Below, piece after piece: positions 31,704-44,300 of a DNA stretch of 64,000 bases (position 1 is the stretch's first letter; the number at the start of each line of letters is the position of its first letter). The DNA is from Zoroaster sp. YZ-2022. Its lineage: Eukaryota; Echinodermata; Asteroidea; Forcipulatida; Zoroasteridae. The notes below the pieces were generated by a model. That model was not told where the DNA came from. It saw only the letters and a list, made by a program, of their open reading frames with translations, and did no database searches. The position numbers and the translations under genes are program-made. The stretch covers positions 1,054,001-1,118,000 of the forward strand of contig CM055834.1 in assembly GCA_029582265.1 (NCBI GenBank), given 5' to 3'.

Positions 31704-32348
31704 TCAGAAGAATATGACATCCTGCTTGGCGCCCTGGCCCCGTTGATTGTTCAGCTTCGTAGATCCCTGATTGGATTTAGGCGACACTCGGTTCCCATTC
31801 CGTGTGGGCACTGGCGAGGACGTCAGTTTACTCGGAATCATCTGCTGTGGTTTACTGGAGGGCGAGAAAGAGGCTAGCTTGGAGAGTTTCATCGGCAGCT
31901 GCTGCTGTACCAGCCCGCTGGACACCTGCAGCTCGTTGGTTGCGCTCAGGAGGTGTTCCGGCACTTGGTCCCGTCTCCCTCCTCGCAGCGTCGTCTTCTC
32001 TGCCGGGTCGCTTGCGGCGGGTCTGGTGCTGTCGCTCGCCGCCCGGAACTTCATGATCGATTTGGGACTCTCCGCAGGCAGCCCATAACTAGCAGGGCTG
32101 CTATTGTCATTATAGGAGATTTCCCCGAATGCTATCCTCCGTAGGCTTTGGTCGCTGGACTTGTTGCCGGTGAACGGAGGCTCGTTGGGGATTTTACCAT
32201 CCACCTGACATTCTCGTTTGCTCTTATCCTTGTCAGACGTCTTCCCCTTGCCATCTTGAGAGTCCTTTTTACTCTTATCTTTTGAATCACTGGAGTCCTT
32301 TCTACTTTTCTCCTTGATGCTGGTGATTTTATCTTTATCCCCTGAACT
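31704..32348 (-). CDS. RhoGEF terminal coding exon with stop
   Basis: Acceptor CCTACAG|AGT; 645 nt ending in a stop at 31704-31706. It opens with a Lys/Ser/Asp-rich low-complexity tract (KSRKDSSDSKDKSKKDSQDG), then a Ser/Pro-rich tail that ends QDVIFF. Higher GC than the surrounding introns, as expected for coding sequence. Confidence 0.85.
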   Translation of the reverse strand, partial: SSGDKDKITSIKEKSRKDSSDSKDKSKKDSQDGKGKTSDKDKSKRECQVDGKIPNEPPFTGNKSSDQSLRRIAFGEISYNDNSSPASYGLPAESPKSIMKFRAASDSTRPAASDPAEKTTLRGGRRDQVPEHLLSATNELQVSSGLVQQQLPMKLSKLASFSPSSKPQQMIPSKLTSSPVPTRNGNRVSPKSNQGSTKLNNQRGQGAKQDVIFF

Positions 32349-35300
32349 CTGTAGGTTTAGAACAAAATAATTCTGTTTTGCTGTAATCCGTCAATCATCT
32401 ACTGAAGAAAGGGAAGGGGTCTTTGTGTTACCAAAACTTTACATAACTGCAACATGCATAAACAAAATTGGTGATTTTTTTTCCTTGACAAATTTTCAGA
32501 CTAAACAAAAACAAAACATTTGTCATTCATAATGTTGAAAAAATGGATCACGATTATAAGTTGTGTGTTCAAAAATGATAAGTCATTACCTGTAATGATG
32601 GCAAATTTTTCATGGTGTTGGAAGTCAAATGAGAACCATCTATTGTAGAGCCAACAAATATTTGAAAGATGGCACTTACAATTGCAAAGAATGATTTTTT
32701 ATTTTATTTTTATTTATTTTTTTTTTCAATTTTAACCTACCTGATCCCTATTTCAAGTTCAATTTGTACTCACTGCATATGCAATGCACAGTTTATATTC
32801 CTTTGAAAGGCCACCAGTCTATTTTGGACATGATCCTTGTTTCGGTCCTCACAGACTTGCGCATTAGAAGGAAAAAAAACCTCAAGATAGCTTATGCAAG
32901 TTTTCTTACCGGTGGCTTGGGGAGTGATGCTAGACCTTGCGTACCCATAGAGAAGGCTTTAGCTCTGGGCTTGGGGCCCATGATGGATCCGCTCAATGAT
33001 TCAATCTTCTTATTAGCCTCCAGTAATTGTGACCTCATGCTGAAAGAGGGAAATCAGAGTCAAGTTTAGGGAGGAGGGCCAAAGTCATGGTACAGCTGAG
33101 CCCTTTGAGAAGCCTGGCCTGGCCAGGCCTAGGCTATTCAGATGAATTCAGTTTTTCCGTATTTAATTCTAACGGAATTCTAATGCAAAAGTGTACTCTT
33201 TCCTAGGTTCAAAAGGGGAATTATTCCACTTTTTCTTATAAGAGGCAGCAACCTCAGATAAAATGTTATCTGGAAGATTGACAGCTTTATACAAAAGTCG
33301 GTTTCACATTATAATTCAACAATTTTGTAAATTTTGGATTTCCAATTCTGTATATTCCTTTAATATACAGGAAAGATTTGTTGTTTTATTAGATTTTCAA
33401 AATAGACCCAGCACCAATTGGTTTTTCTACCAATTTGGGTTTTTTTTTTCTTGAAAAAGAGAAAATATTGAATATTTAGAGAAATGTTGTGACGGTCGAT
33501 GAAGGTGTTATGGCGTACGGCATCAACATACATTCAGCTTAATTTCTAAAAGAATGCCAATTCATCATCAGAAGATGTAAACCAATCATCATGTATGCTT
33601 TGCGCTAGAGACCTCATAATAAATTTTCCTTTCGATAGAATGTTTTTTTTGTTTACAATCAAGTTAACTTTACCTTTCATATGCCGTATCTTTCTTCGTT
33701 GTAATTGACTGCAGGCAAAAAAAAACAAAGAAAACAAATTATTTACAATATACAATGTACCATCTCAAATTTCTTAAAATTGTTTTTAAGCCTGTGCCGT
33801 TAATTAGCAATTTTTCTAAGACTACACCTTTTCCTAAATAGACCCGTTTCCACTGAGCAGCCATTTTGGTTTTTTAAATACACATGTCAATGGAAATCAA
33901 AATGAGGCTAATGTCCAAAAATAGACTGGTGCCTTCTGTTTTTTTGTCACGGTATTATTCAATGTGCAGTCTAGGAACAAGACAAAATGGACACGGTGTG
34001 ATCAGGGTATTTTTATTTTACCCTGGGAAAAGCTACTGGGTACTCAATGATATACTGACATACCAGTAAGGTGTTGAGGTATTGCAACAGGTGGTTGACA
34101 CTGACTACATGGTCAGGTGTGAGGGCGCTCTTCTCATCTGTCAGTAAGCTGTCTGGTACATCCTCGCTGATGGAGCTGTTACTGTCTACTGTTAACCTGC
34201 TGGAGACGTCGGATAACCTGTCATGACCTCCTGGCTCCTGGGAGGGGAAAAAAAATAATAAATCCAAGATCAAAATATAACATCAAAAGCGAAGTTTGGG
34301 GTGACCATTTGCAATCCTTTTTCAAAGAGGCAGTCCTGTCTTTCAACAGGGCATGGAATCGGTGTCCTTGTTCAAGATGAACACAGTGACTGAAAATTAC
34401 TGGCTCATTTATGCAGCAGCAACGGTAATATGACCTGTGGGGTATTATTTTCAGTCACTGAGTCAATCGATGTCCAATTGCAGCAAAAATTGCTGGGTCG
34501 ATTGGAATTCTGCCGTGCTGTGTTTTAAATGACTTATTCACATAAGGGTATGAATGTGCGCCTGATTTGTGAGGCCTCTCTTAGCCACCATACTTTGTGT
34601 AGGGGAAATTTGGTCTGATTCCAATAACCGATTTTTAAGCCGACCTATGACCAGAAACCGGAAACCTTTTTTTTGCCTAACGTCAGATATTTTCTTTGAC
34701 ACAAGAATTACAACATATTTTTTCCCCCTCACAGCCTTTTATTATCAGACTGATTTCATTTCCTCACAAAATGCCGCAACCTGGACGCATTTCAAATACC
34801 AGTAAAGGTCTCCACAATCGCGCCTTGCTTACCTTCCTCTGCGTTTCCACGTTGTCTTGGAAACTATCGGACAGCAGGTTGGGGTCAGAGCCCTGCTGGT
34901 TGTGGTGTTCTGCAACAACTTGATCCATCGCCTCGGCTTTGCTTAGATTTGGGAAGCTGTAGCTACGTGCATCGGGCTCGTTGATGTGGATTGGAAAACG
35001 CTTCTTCACAACAGGGGTTGCTGCTAAATCAAATTATAAAAAGATTCTTTAATTGTCTTCTTCCTTTAAAACTGTACCCACACTAAACCTGACTTTTCAG
35101 TTCCTAGTAAAGAGATGCAGAAAGGGTTAGCTTGCGTGTTGATGGTTTACAGCTAAACGTTTCCTGTTCGGGTTACTCTTTATCAATAACAAGTTCCAAG
35201 TTTGGTTCAATTTTTGTTTTACCTTTGGACAATAATAAATTTGTGGGCAGGGGCCGGCCAGGGCAAGGCAAAACTGAAAATGCAAACAAATTTCAGTGAG

Positions 35301-38300
35301 ATAAGGCCAAAAAACAAATCTCTGTTTTTTTTTTTCCAAACAGGGAAATATGTGATACAGGTATTTGCGGCGACCAAATTTCCCATATACAAAGTATGGT
35401 AGCTAAGAGAGGCCTCACAAATCGGGCAAACGTTTATACCCCTATGTGAAAAAGTCGTTTAAAATACCGCGTGGCAAAATTCCAGCAAGTTTGGCTGCAA
35501 TTGGACATCGTTTCATAGCACAAAAAAAAAGAAAATTAAAAATGCCGAAGCGCAGATCTGAGGCAACGCGCAGAGACCAGAGACCGGAGACTTTTTGGGG
35601 CTAATATGACATAAGTTGAGTTTCAACTTGATATCTTTCGAGAAGGATGTTTCTATCTTCTGGATATCACGATGGAAAACCCCGTGACCAAAGCCGTGTC
35701 AACTGAACTAACCCTGTTGCTTGTCAAAACCTCCAAACGTCTCGGCTCTTTTAGGGAGAGCGTGTGCCTGAAATAAACCACTCTCTCTCTCCCCGGCACT
35801 ACTGGCACTTCTTGTAAGTCCAGCCCCGGCACTGTAAACAACCGCTGTTAGCCGATGTGCTGCAAAATAATTGTTAAAAATGAACTGCATTGGAAAAGGA
35901 TAGCAAATGAAATTGGCATATAGAAATGTTAACAAGGAATTTATATATAATGTTAAATATTACTTTTTACAATCCGCCATCTTGAAGCCAAACGTAACCG
36001 ATCACAAACTTCGGTTCACGTTTGGTCAGAACAATGACATCATCGCAGCACAACTGAACTCGCCAAAAACGCTTGACCAATGACCGCAGCCCAAACGTGT
36101 TTCTGGTCAGGGCCGCGAAAACGTGCCCCAGGTTCAACCTGTCAAACAGAAGACAGACAGACAGACACGGACCAACCTTCAGCGATGGCTGCCAAGAGGA
36201 TTTGTTTAGCTTCTTGCATCTGTGAATCACTGTCTGCAATCACGGGTGACTTCAACTGTGTAGAACAAAACACAATGGAGTCGGTTAGGACATATAATGT
36301 CACACAGAAAATATACAATTAATTTGTTTAGATATATACATATATATATTGTCTTTAGGCCCTGTACAGTATTAGTAGTCTAAAAAAAAAACGGTCTAAA
36401 AAAAAAAACATAAGTGATCACAGTTTTATATGAAATGGGGAGTGCCATGGTCGAGCGGTTTAGTGCATCGGATTTGTGTTCTGATGACTGAGTCGTCAGA
36501 ATGTGGGTTCGAATCTTGGCTGCGACCATGATGCTTGTGTCCTTGAGCAAGACACTTTACCATAATTGCTTCTCTCCACCCAGGGGTAAATGGGTACCTG
36601 TAAGGGCAGAGCTGGTTGTTGTGTTTGATTAGCCCATATGCACTGTAATGGCAGCAATTGAGCTGTATACTCCCCAGGGAGCTGAGATGGTTTCAGGAAT
36701 GATTTATGCGCCTGATGAGCAGGGATAATAATGTACAGCGCCTTGATCTAGTTGCTACGATATGTGCGCTTTATAAGAATCGTGTATTATGAAACTTATT
36801 CTGCTTGCTGTGGCCTCCTGCTTACTATGGCCTCCTGCTTACTATTGCCTCCTTCATGTATTGTTCCCCTCTTTTGTTCCCTTTGTTGTTGGACTTCAAC
36901 TTTTTTTTAGGCATCTCCCATTTGATTTGTACACGGTTTTCATCCGAGGACATTTGCAAACAATAACCACCAACTGACGACCCACTGTGTCTTCAATTCA
37001 ATTCAATTCAATTCAATCTTCATTTCACTTTATCACAACGTTGAACATTCATTAATATAACATTATTGGAGAGCAAAAATGATGGTAAAGTGGTGGAGGC
37101 GCTCAAAAAAGCAAGCTTGTCAATTGAGGGCGCCCACTTATTTGTTATAAGTCCTTGGTTTACACCATAAACAAATGCGATGGAGTTAGCTAAGAGCTAT
37201 TTAACATACCGTTCCCAAGACGTCGTCTTTGCTGAGGGTGTCCTTCAGTTCCTCCACCAGCTTAGCTTTCTCCTCCATGATCTCATTCAGAAGGTTATCC
37301 TTCTCTTGCATCTCATCTGAAAATGGCAAAGATAACCCCCGAAAAAAAAATCATCAATCTGTCCATCTATTATTAATATTCTTCATCTTACAAAGAATTC
37401 TCTGAAATAATGAAATGGGTCGAGAAAATAAATATAAATTGCATCTGTTTAAAGATGTATTGACCGTCTCGTGCCTGTCATTTCATTCTTGTAGGAATGT
37501 AGAGGTAAGGCCACTTATTCTGAGTAAAGGGCACTTCCATTAGAATATCACAATGTCTATGGGAACATTTGTAAGTGGCACCAAGGCCAAGAGCAGGGCA
37601 ATGGACGCCCTGCCCTCCCTTGGCCTCTGTGAAATTCCAGGCCTGCCGTTTTGACTATTACACCCCTTTATTTTGCAGATTTCCTTGAAGACAGGAAAAT
37701 AAATCGTTCAAAATTAACAATTACCCCAATTTTTTTTGTTAAAACCATAATATAGTGCATCAGTGAATTTATAGATGTCTATAAACCATATTACTGATGA
37801 ATAATTTGTGGCATGTGTCATTTTCAAATATTTTTGTTTTGCTTCGTACAATGAAAATCACTCATGCTTCTTGTTCTATTTGACAGGGTATAAATAATAC
37901 AAAAAAATAAAATAAATATAATGATATAAGACTTTTGGATGGTGGAGTATTGATATCGATTTAGTTTGCGGTAACACCATGTGTTTATCTCTAAGTGAGG
38001 GACAACTATCACTAAGTGAGGGACAACTATCACTAAGTGAGGTAACAGGTTCTGAATAGAAACTTCTCGCACAACTCGTATCTCGACTGTCGCTAAGTGA
38101 GATTATGGTTCAGGGGGAGAACCAATATCGGGCAACTCGTTTCTCAGCTATCGCTAAGTGAGAACGTGGTTCAGGGAGAATCATGGGGACTTCACGAGGT
38201 CTCCTCACAGAAGTCTTATCAGAGACTTCTTTATCTTGTCAATATGCCAGTAGACTTTTGTTCTCACCGAGGAGTTTCTTGATTTTGGCCGCTCTTGCTT

Positions 38301-41300
38301 CCGTTGCTCTCTTCTCCTCATCCGTATCCGCATCTTCACCTACTCCTTCATCTGCAACAAAACCCATCAAGACTTATGCACTAAGCTCGGGCATCCTCAT
38401 TAGTATGACCACAAGTCTTATGATGCCAGCCTGCCATATAAACCCAAATGCACATATGCACGCACAACGAGCATGGTGACGAGTTTGGCTACCCTGCTTG
38501 AGAGAATCATGGGATAAGCGCTTGATGCTGCTTGCTAGTTCCAGAACTAAATAGGATACAGACTAGATGCGACTAGGCTACAACAGAGTCACACAACACA
38601 CAGAAGTATGCCAGCTTGCTATAACCCAGTCCACGGCATTGTACTCCACCAATATGCAGGGATTAGTGGGTTCGAGTCCAAGTCGTTTTTTTTTTATTAT
38701 TATTATTTTTTTTTATGCAGACACTCAAAATCACTGAGTAAATAGTTACGGGCTACGTCGGTGAAGGGCAAAAAAAATCATATGATTGGCCATCATGTGT
38801 AAGTGGTGATATGTCAATTCGGGAGTGTGACTGGGCAGTTTTGAAAAATCCATGTAAATTTTGCTCGGGATATTGGGGCCGCTGTTGTGAACAGCGCTGG
38901 GGGTGAAATCTATAGTTCTGAGCGTTTGCTTTGCTTTCCTTTATTGCTTAAATCTTTAAAATCCAGAGGATCACAACAATGCGATTTGTAAAAATTCGGA
39001 AAAATCACACCCCGGTCAATTACATCTGCATCTGTTTTTGTAATCGTTATCGATGCAATTACAGGATTCTCATTTGAGGGAAAATCCGATCCTACCTTCA
39101 TCCGGGCATTCTGTGATGGCTTGTTCCAATATATCCTTCCATTTTTTCCTCTTCTCCGTCGTGTCACAGTTCACCTCGTACATCTCCGGCCCAGCCTTGT
39201 TGGGACTGATGAGGTATATACTGCACTTATCAATGGCCACGTCTCGCACCATCAACTTGTGTAGGTGGATCACTGGAGGCTGGGTTATCAAGGTCAAAGG
39301 TCAAAGTCAGCTTTATCATCAACATCTACCAAGTCATTTGAACACTTCAAGAATTATCCTGGTCAGGCAAATTTTTTTTTTAATTACCTGGCTTACAGAT
39401 TGTTTTTCCCCAAAGTTAGACGGTTAACAGGGCAAAAAAAAAAAACCACCTCCATTTGAGAGCACTTTCCTATTAAAGTGCCCCCAATTGTTGAATTTTT
39501 TTCACAGTCTGTACTTTATTTTAACCTTCAGGAATTTTTTTTTTAAATGGTCTAAGCCCAAAATTTTATACAAAGTAAGTTTTACATTAAAATTCTACCA
39601 TTTGGTTATTTAAAAAAAAAATAATAAGAAACGGGTTAAAAAAAAAAACACCAAAAAACAATGAATGCAATGTTGTGGCCACATACCTTGTTGTCTTGCG
39701 ACGCAAATGCATATTTCTGATTGTTCTCTTGGAGGAAGATGACCACATCACTGAGCACCACCACGTGGACGTCCGTCAGCTTGCCCCTGGCCGACTTCCA
39801 CTTTAGCTCCCCTTCTTGTCTCAGCTTACGATTGCTTGACAGGAGGTCTGATTTCTGCAGTAAGGACAATACCAGGAGGGGGGGGGGGGTGGAAGGTTAA
39901 AGATATTTCATCTGGCAAATACATCTGTCTCAAAAATATACTAATTTAGCTTGTATCGCAAATCAAAATGCTACACATATTTCAAGATTTGCATATAAAA
40001 TTCAAGATTTGTTATTCATTACATACACAAAATAATATTTGTTTGCAAAAAATTTTGCTTTGAAAATTTTTCCAATGAATCCAATGTCTGCTTACATTTT
40101 TTTCTTCTAAAAAGTGTTCATAATTCACAGCTGGGCAAATTGAAATATTCATTAAAACCCTACAACTATAGCTGAACTTTTGCGGCAAGTAGCTATAGTG
40201 GGTTTTTTTACTGATGAACAAACTATGCACACAGGGGCATTGTTGACCACCCTCAACAATACAAGATAATTGCTTTTACCAATCACAAACGGTCGACTCA
40301 TTTTGACCTGTAAATTTACTTACTACTTGTAAGGTTTGACATTGGCTGACTTTTAAGTGCACTAGATATACCTTGGCATGTATGTAGAAATTTTGACCGA
40401 TTTTGACCTTTGCAGGTAACCAAGGTAATTTTTCATGCTAATTATTTTTATGCAAGAAAATTGTTGTCTGTACTGACCTTGAATTTCTTGCCGCTTTTGA
40501 GCATGCCCGATGACCTAGCCTCCAGCTTGTAGTAGATTTCCATCAGTCTTTGATGTCTTTCGTACTCCTTAACCTGAACGTTGACATCTTGGCATATGTT
40601 CTGATGAAGAAAAAGTGTCAATTTATTGTAATGAAAGGTCATTTTATACATCATTATGCAAAATATTGAACTGTACTGAAAGAAATCCAACACAAAAAGC
40701 TTAATTTAGGGGTGTGATTTGACAAAAGTAAACAATCCTGAAAAATGGGTAGCAGGCCTGGGTCTCCCTTTGGTCTAGAGGACAAAACCCCCTGAACCTC
40801 CTGGATGTTTAATTTGTGGAGGATTTACAGACTCTCCACATCCCCACAAACAAGAAACTAGCGGTTTGGATACAATACAGGCTACTTCTTTCTTTCCTTG
40901 GTGGCTACTTCTCTTCTTTCGAGAACATTTTGAGGCAATGGGAGATTTGTAAAAAAATCCTGACAAATCACATGGCTGTTAATTTAGAGGTCAAGCAGAG
41001 CTAGGCATTTTTTAATTACAGACTTTTTGTTTTCATAAGTTTGGCGGGTAACCGATAAAAGAAAAGTGAGTGAGGGTGCCCTCGTGATATACTTTTGTCT
41101 GGATTCAACAGCACTTTTTTCGAGAACTTATCTTTGACAAAAACAAACAAAGTCAAAATTATCCCCAAAAAAATTTCCGGGATACCTACTTTGACTAGTT
41201 GCAGTGCTTTCTGAAGATTTGGAAGTTCACTTTTGTCGACTTTGGCAGCTGTGGTAAGAATATAAGAATAATTGACAATTATTACAGTTGCCTATTTAGC

Positions 41301-44300
41301 ACTTTCCATACACACTCAGTTTCCAAAGTTCTTAGCATACTGTAGCTTAACCCTCCTACTCTAGCTGCACTTTAGTGGCAAGTAGCTACAGAGGTCAAAA
41401 CCAGTCAACTGCCTGTTGACACACAGGGGCATTTTTGACTGGTTTTTACTGTCATTTTGACCACCCTGAACAATACCAGACATTGCTTTTTTTTACCAGT
41501 CAAAAAACGGTCGACTCATTTTGGCCTGTAAATGTACTTACTACATGTACATGTAAGGTTTGACAGTGTTTGACTTAAGTGCACTAGATATACCTTGGGA
41601 AGTATATCAAAAGTTTGACCGATTTTGACCCTTGTAGTAGTAGGATGGTTAAAAAGTAAAGCAACCAATAAAATGTTTGGAAATATTGGTCCATTATATA
41701 ATGACTGAATATCCAACAAATCGTTTTACTTTCCAGTTTATCTCCCATTTTCTGTCTGCCATAGGTTGTACATATTCCATGTTTTAGATATTGCTGCAGC
41801 CTGACATACAAACATATCTATGGGTGTGATTTGACAATAGTAAAAACCCCTGAAAAATGGGCAGCAGGCCTGCGTCTCCCTTTGGTCTAGAGGAGAAAGC
41901 CCCCTGAACCTCCCTGAACTCTCCACATCCCCACAAACAAGAAACTAGAGGTTTGGACACAACACAGGCTACTTCTCTTCTTTCCCTCTCTTCATTTTCA
42001 GGTAAAGGGAGGTTTGCATGAAATCCTGAAATCAGGAAAAATCTTGAGAAACCACAGGCCTGCAAAACGCACTGACAGCCTGCATTCTCTATCTCCACCA
42101 AATGTAATCTCCCTCAGTTAAAAAAATGTTAATAAATATCTATCCTCTCTGTGATTTGTACTCTTTATTTCTCTGAATATGTAGTCCCCATCTTGAGTGG
42201 CCTTATTGGCATTGTGACAGGCGATCTTCATAACAAAAATAAATAAAAAGTAAATTGTCTCAGGGAAAGGTATATTGGTCAGTCAAACTGTGGTCATTGC
42301 TCTGGTCAGTGCACTGGTCAGCTATTTGTCCCTGCTGCCTGGTCAGTTTATTAGGGGGATAAGATATATATAACTGTCTTACCTTTGGTAGGTTTGATAA
42401 TGGCTCCTATAAGTAGATGGTACTTGGTAAGTCGGTTGGTTACGCTTAGTGTACATTCTGGTATAGCCCACTAAGGTACATTGTGTCGGTCAGTCTACTG
42501 GTCAGTTTAAGCAGCCAGGATAACTGTCTTACCTTTGGTAGGTTTGATAATGGCTCCTACAAGTAGATGGTACTTGGTAAGTCGGTTGGTTACGCTTAGT
42601 ATACACTCAGGTATAGACCACCTTCGGCATAGCGCGTTGGTGCTGCATTTCTGACAAAGTCAACACAGGGGAGACAAAATGATATTCATTTCATGTTCTA
42701 TAAAGACAAACTATATTGACGGCTTATGATCTCTTCAGAATGATGATTTATTTTCATTCATTGCTTAGGTTATTAAAGACACTCTACACTACTGGTATTC
42801 AAGGCGATAGCCAGGATTTATAAATAGGGTGTCCAAATTTGCTGGGAATTTCAAAACAGGGCGTCCAAATTGTTCACTTACAGTACTTTTATATGCAAAT
42901 GACAGATGAAACAGGGCGTCCAAATTGTTCACTTACAGTACTTTTATATGCAAATGACAGATGAAACAGGGCGTCCAAATTGTTCACTTACAGTACTTTT
43001 ATATGCAAATGACAGATGAAACAGGGCATCCAAATTGTTCACTTACAGTACTTTTATATGCAAATGACAGATGAAACAGGGCGTCCAAATTGTTCACTTA
43101 CAGTACTTTTATATGTAAATGACTGATGAAACAGGGCGTCCAAATTGTTCACTTACAGTACTTTTATGTGTAAATGACAGATGAAACAGGGCGTCCAAAT
43201 TGTTCACTTACAGTACTTTTATGTGTAAATGACAGATGAAACAGGGCGTCCAAATTGTTCACTTACAGTACTTTTATATGTAAATGACTGATGAAACAGG
43301 GCGTCCAAATTGTTCACTTACAGTACTTTTATGTGTAAATGACAGATGAAACAGTGCGTCCAAATTGTTCACTTACAGTACTTTTATATGTAAATGACAG
43401 ATGAAACAGGGTGTCCAAATTAAGCCTGCAAGTTTGCGGTTTTAAAATTATCCGTGTAACCGTATGTTTTGCGGTTACGGTTAACCGTAACCGACGTTCA
43501 AAGAAAAACAAAGAAAAAAAAAGTCTCGGGAAGTTTGTTCATAATCTTATTTGTTACCACGTGAACGGCAGATATTGTTCAAACATCGCTAATTTAAAGA
43601 TCGTAATCGCAAACAAAAATGATATACACGTATCAAGAACAGGTGAAGAACATTCCCCTGCCCCTATACAACGCCGACAAACGATGCCAAAATTCACTCT
43701 TGAAGACTGAAGCACGACGTGACGGCACGTAACAGACGAGCGATGGGAAGTATTGTGTATGGAGATTACCTAGCCCCTGCCCCATTGGCTCTCAGCCAAC
43801 ATCGCTGACAGCCCGCCTAAAAGAACCAATCATGATACCCAGACGAGAACGTGGGAAGTATTGTGTATGGAGATTACCCAGCCCCAGCCCCATTGGCTCG
43901 CAGCCAACATCGTTGACAGCCCGCGCCAAAAGAACCAATCATGATGCACAGGTGTAGCGCGTGAAAGATATCCATTGTTTATCCGTCCGCCCAAACCCCA
44001 TTGGCCAAAGTGGTTTAGCCCATGCCCAAATCTAACCACTCACGATGCGTCAAGATTGGCGAAAGCCCAAGCACGTGGGAAAATAATGCTTTGTGTCTAG
44101 TATTATTATTTACGACCCAGATCGATTATTTTTAGGTCGAGTTTTGTTGAGGAACGGCGCTGGGTGATATTAAATGGACCATGGAGGATTGGATGTTTAA
44201 GGCGAATGTGGTTATTCATTGAACCGGTAGAGCCCCCACCAAACGCCAGCTCGATGCTACATAAACAGCACTTCACAAACTTGCCTCCACTTATCTTGTC

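Noticed and set aside
31771..32144. Plus-strand frames opposite the RhoGEF terminal exon
   Set aside because: Shadows of the GC-rich minus-strand coding exon.
43411..43710. Transposase remnant in the hAT-like element
   Set aside because: The 99-codon frame has no DDE, zinc-finger BED or dimerisation motif and includes terminal repeat sequence.
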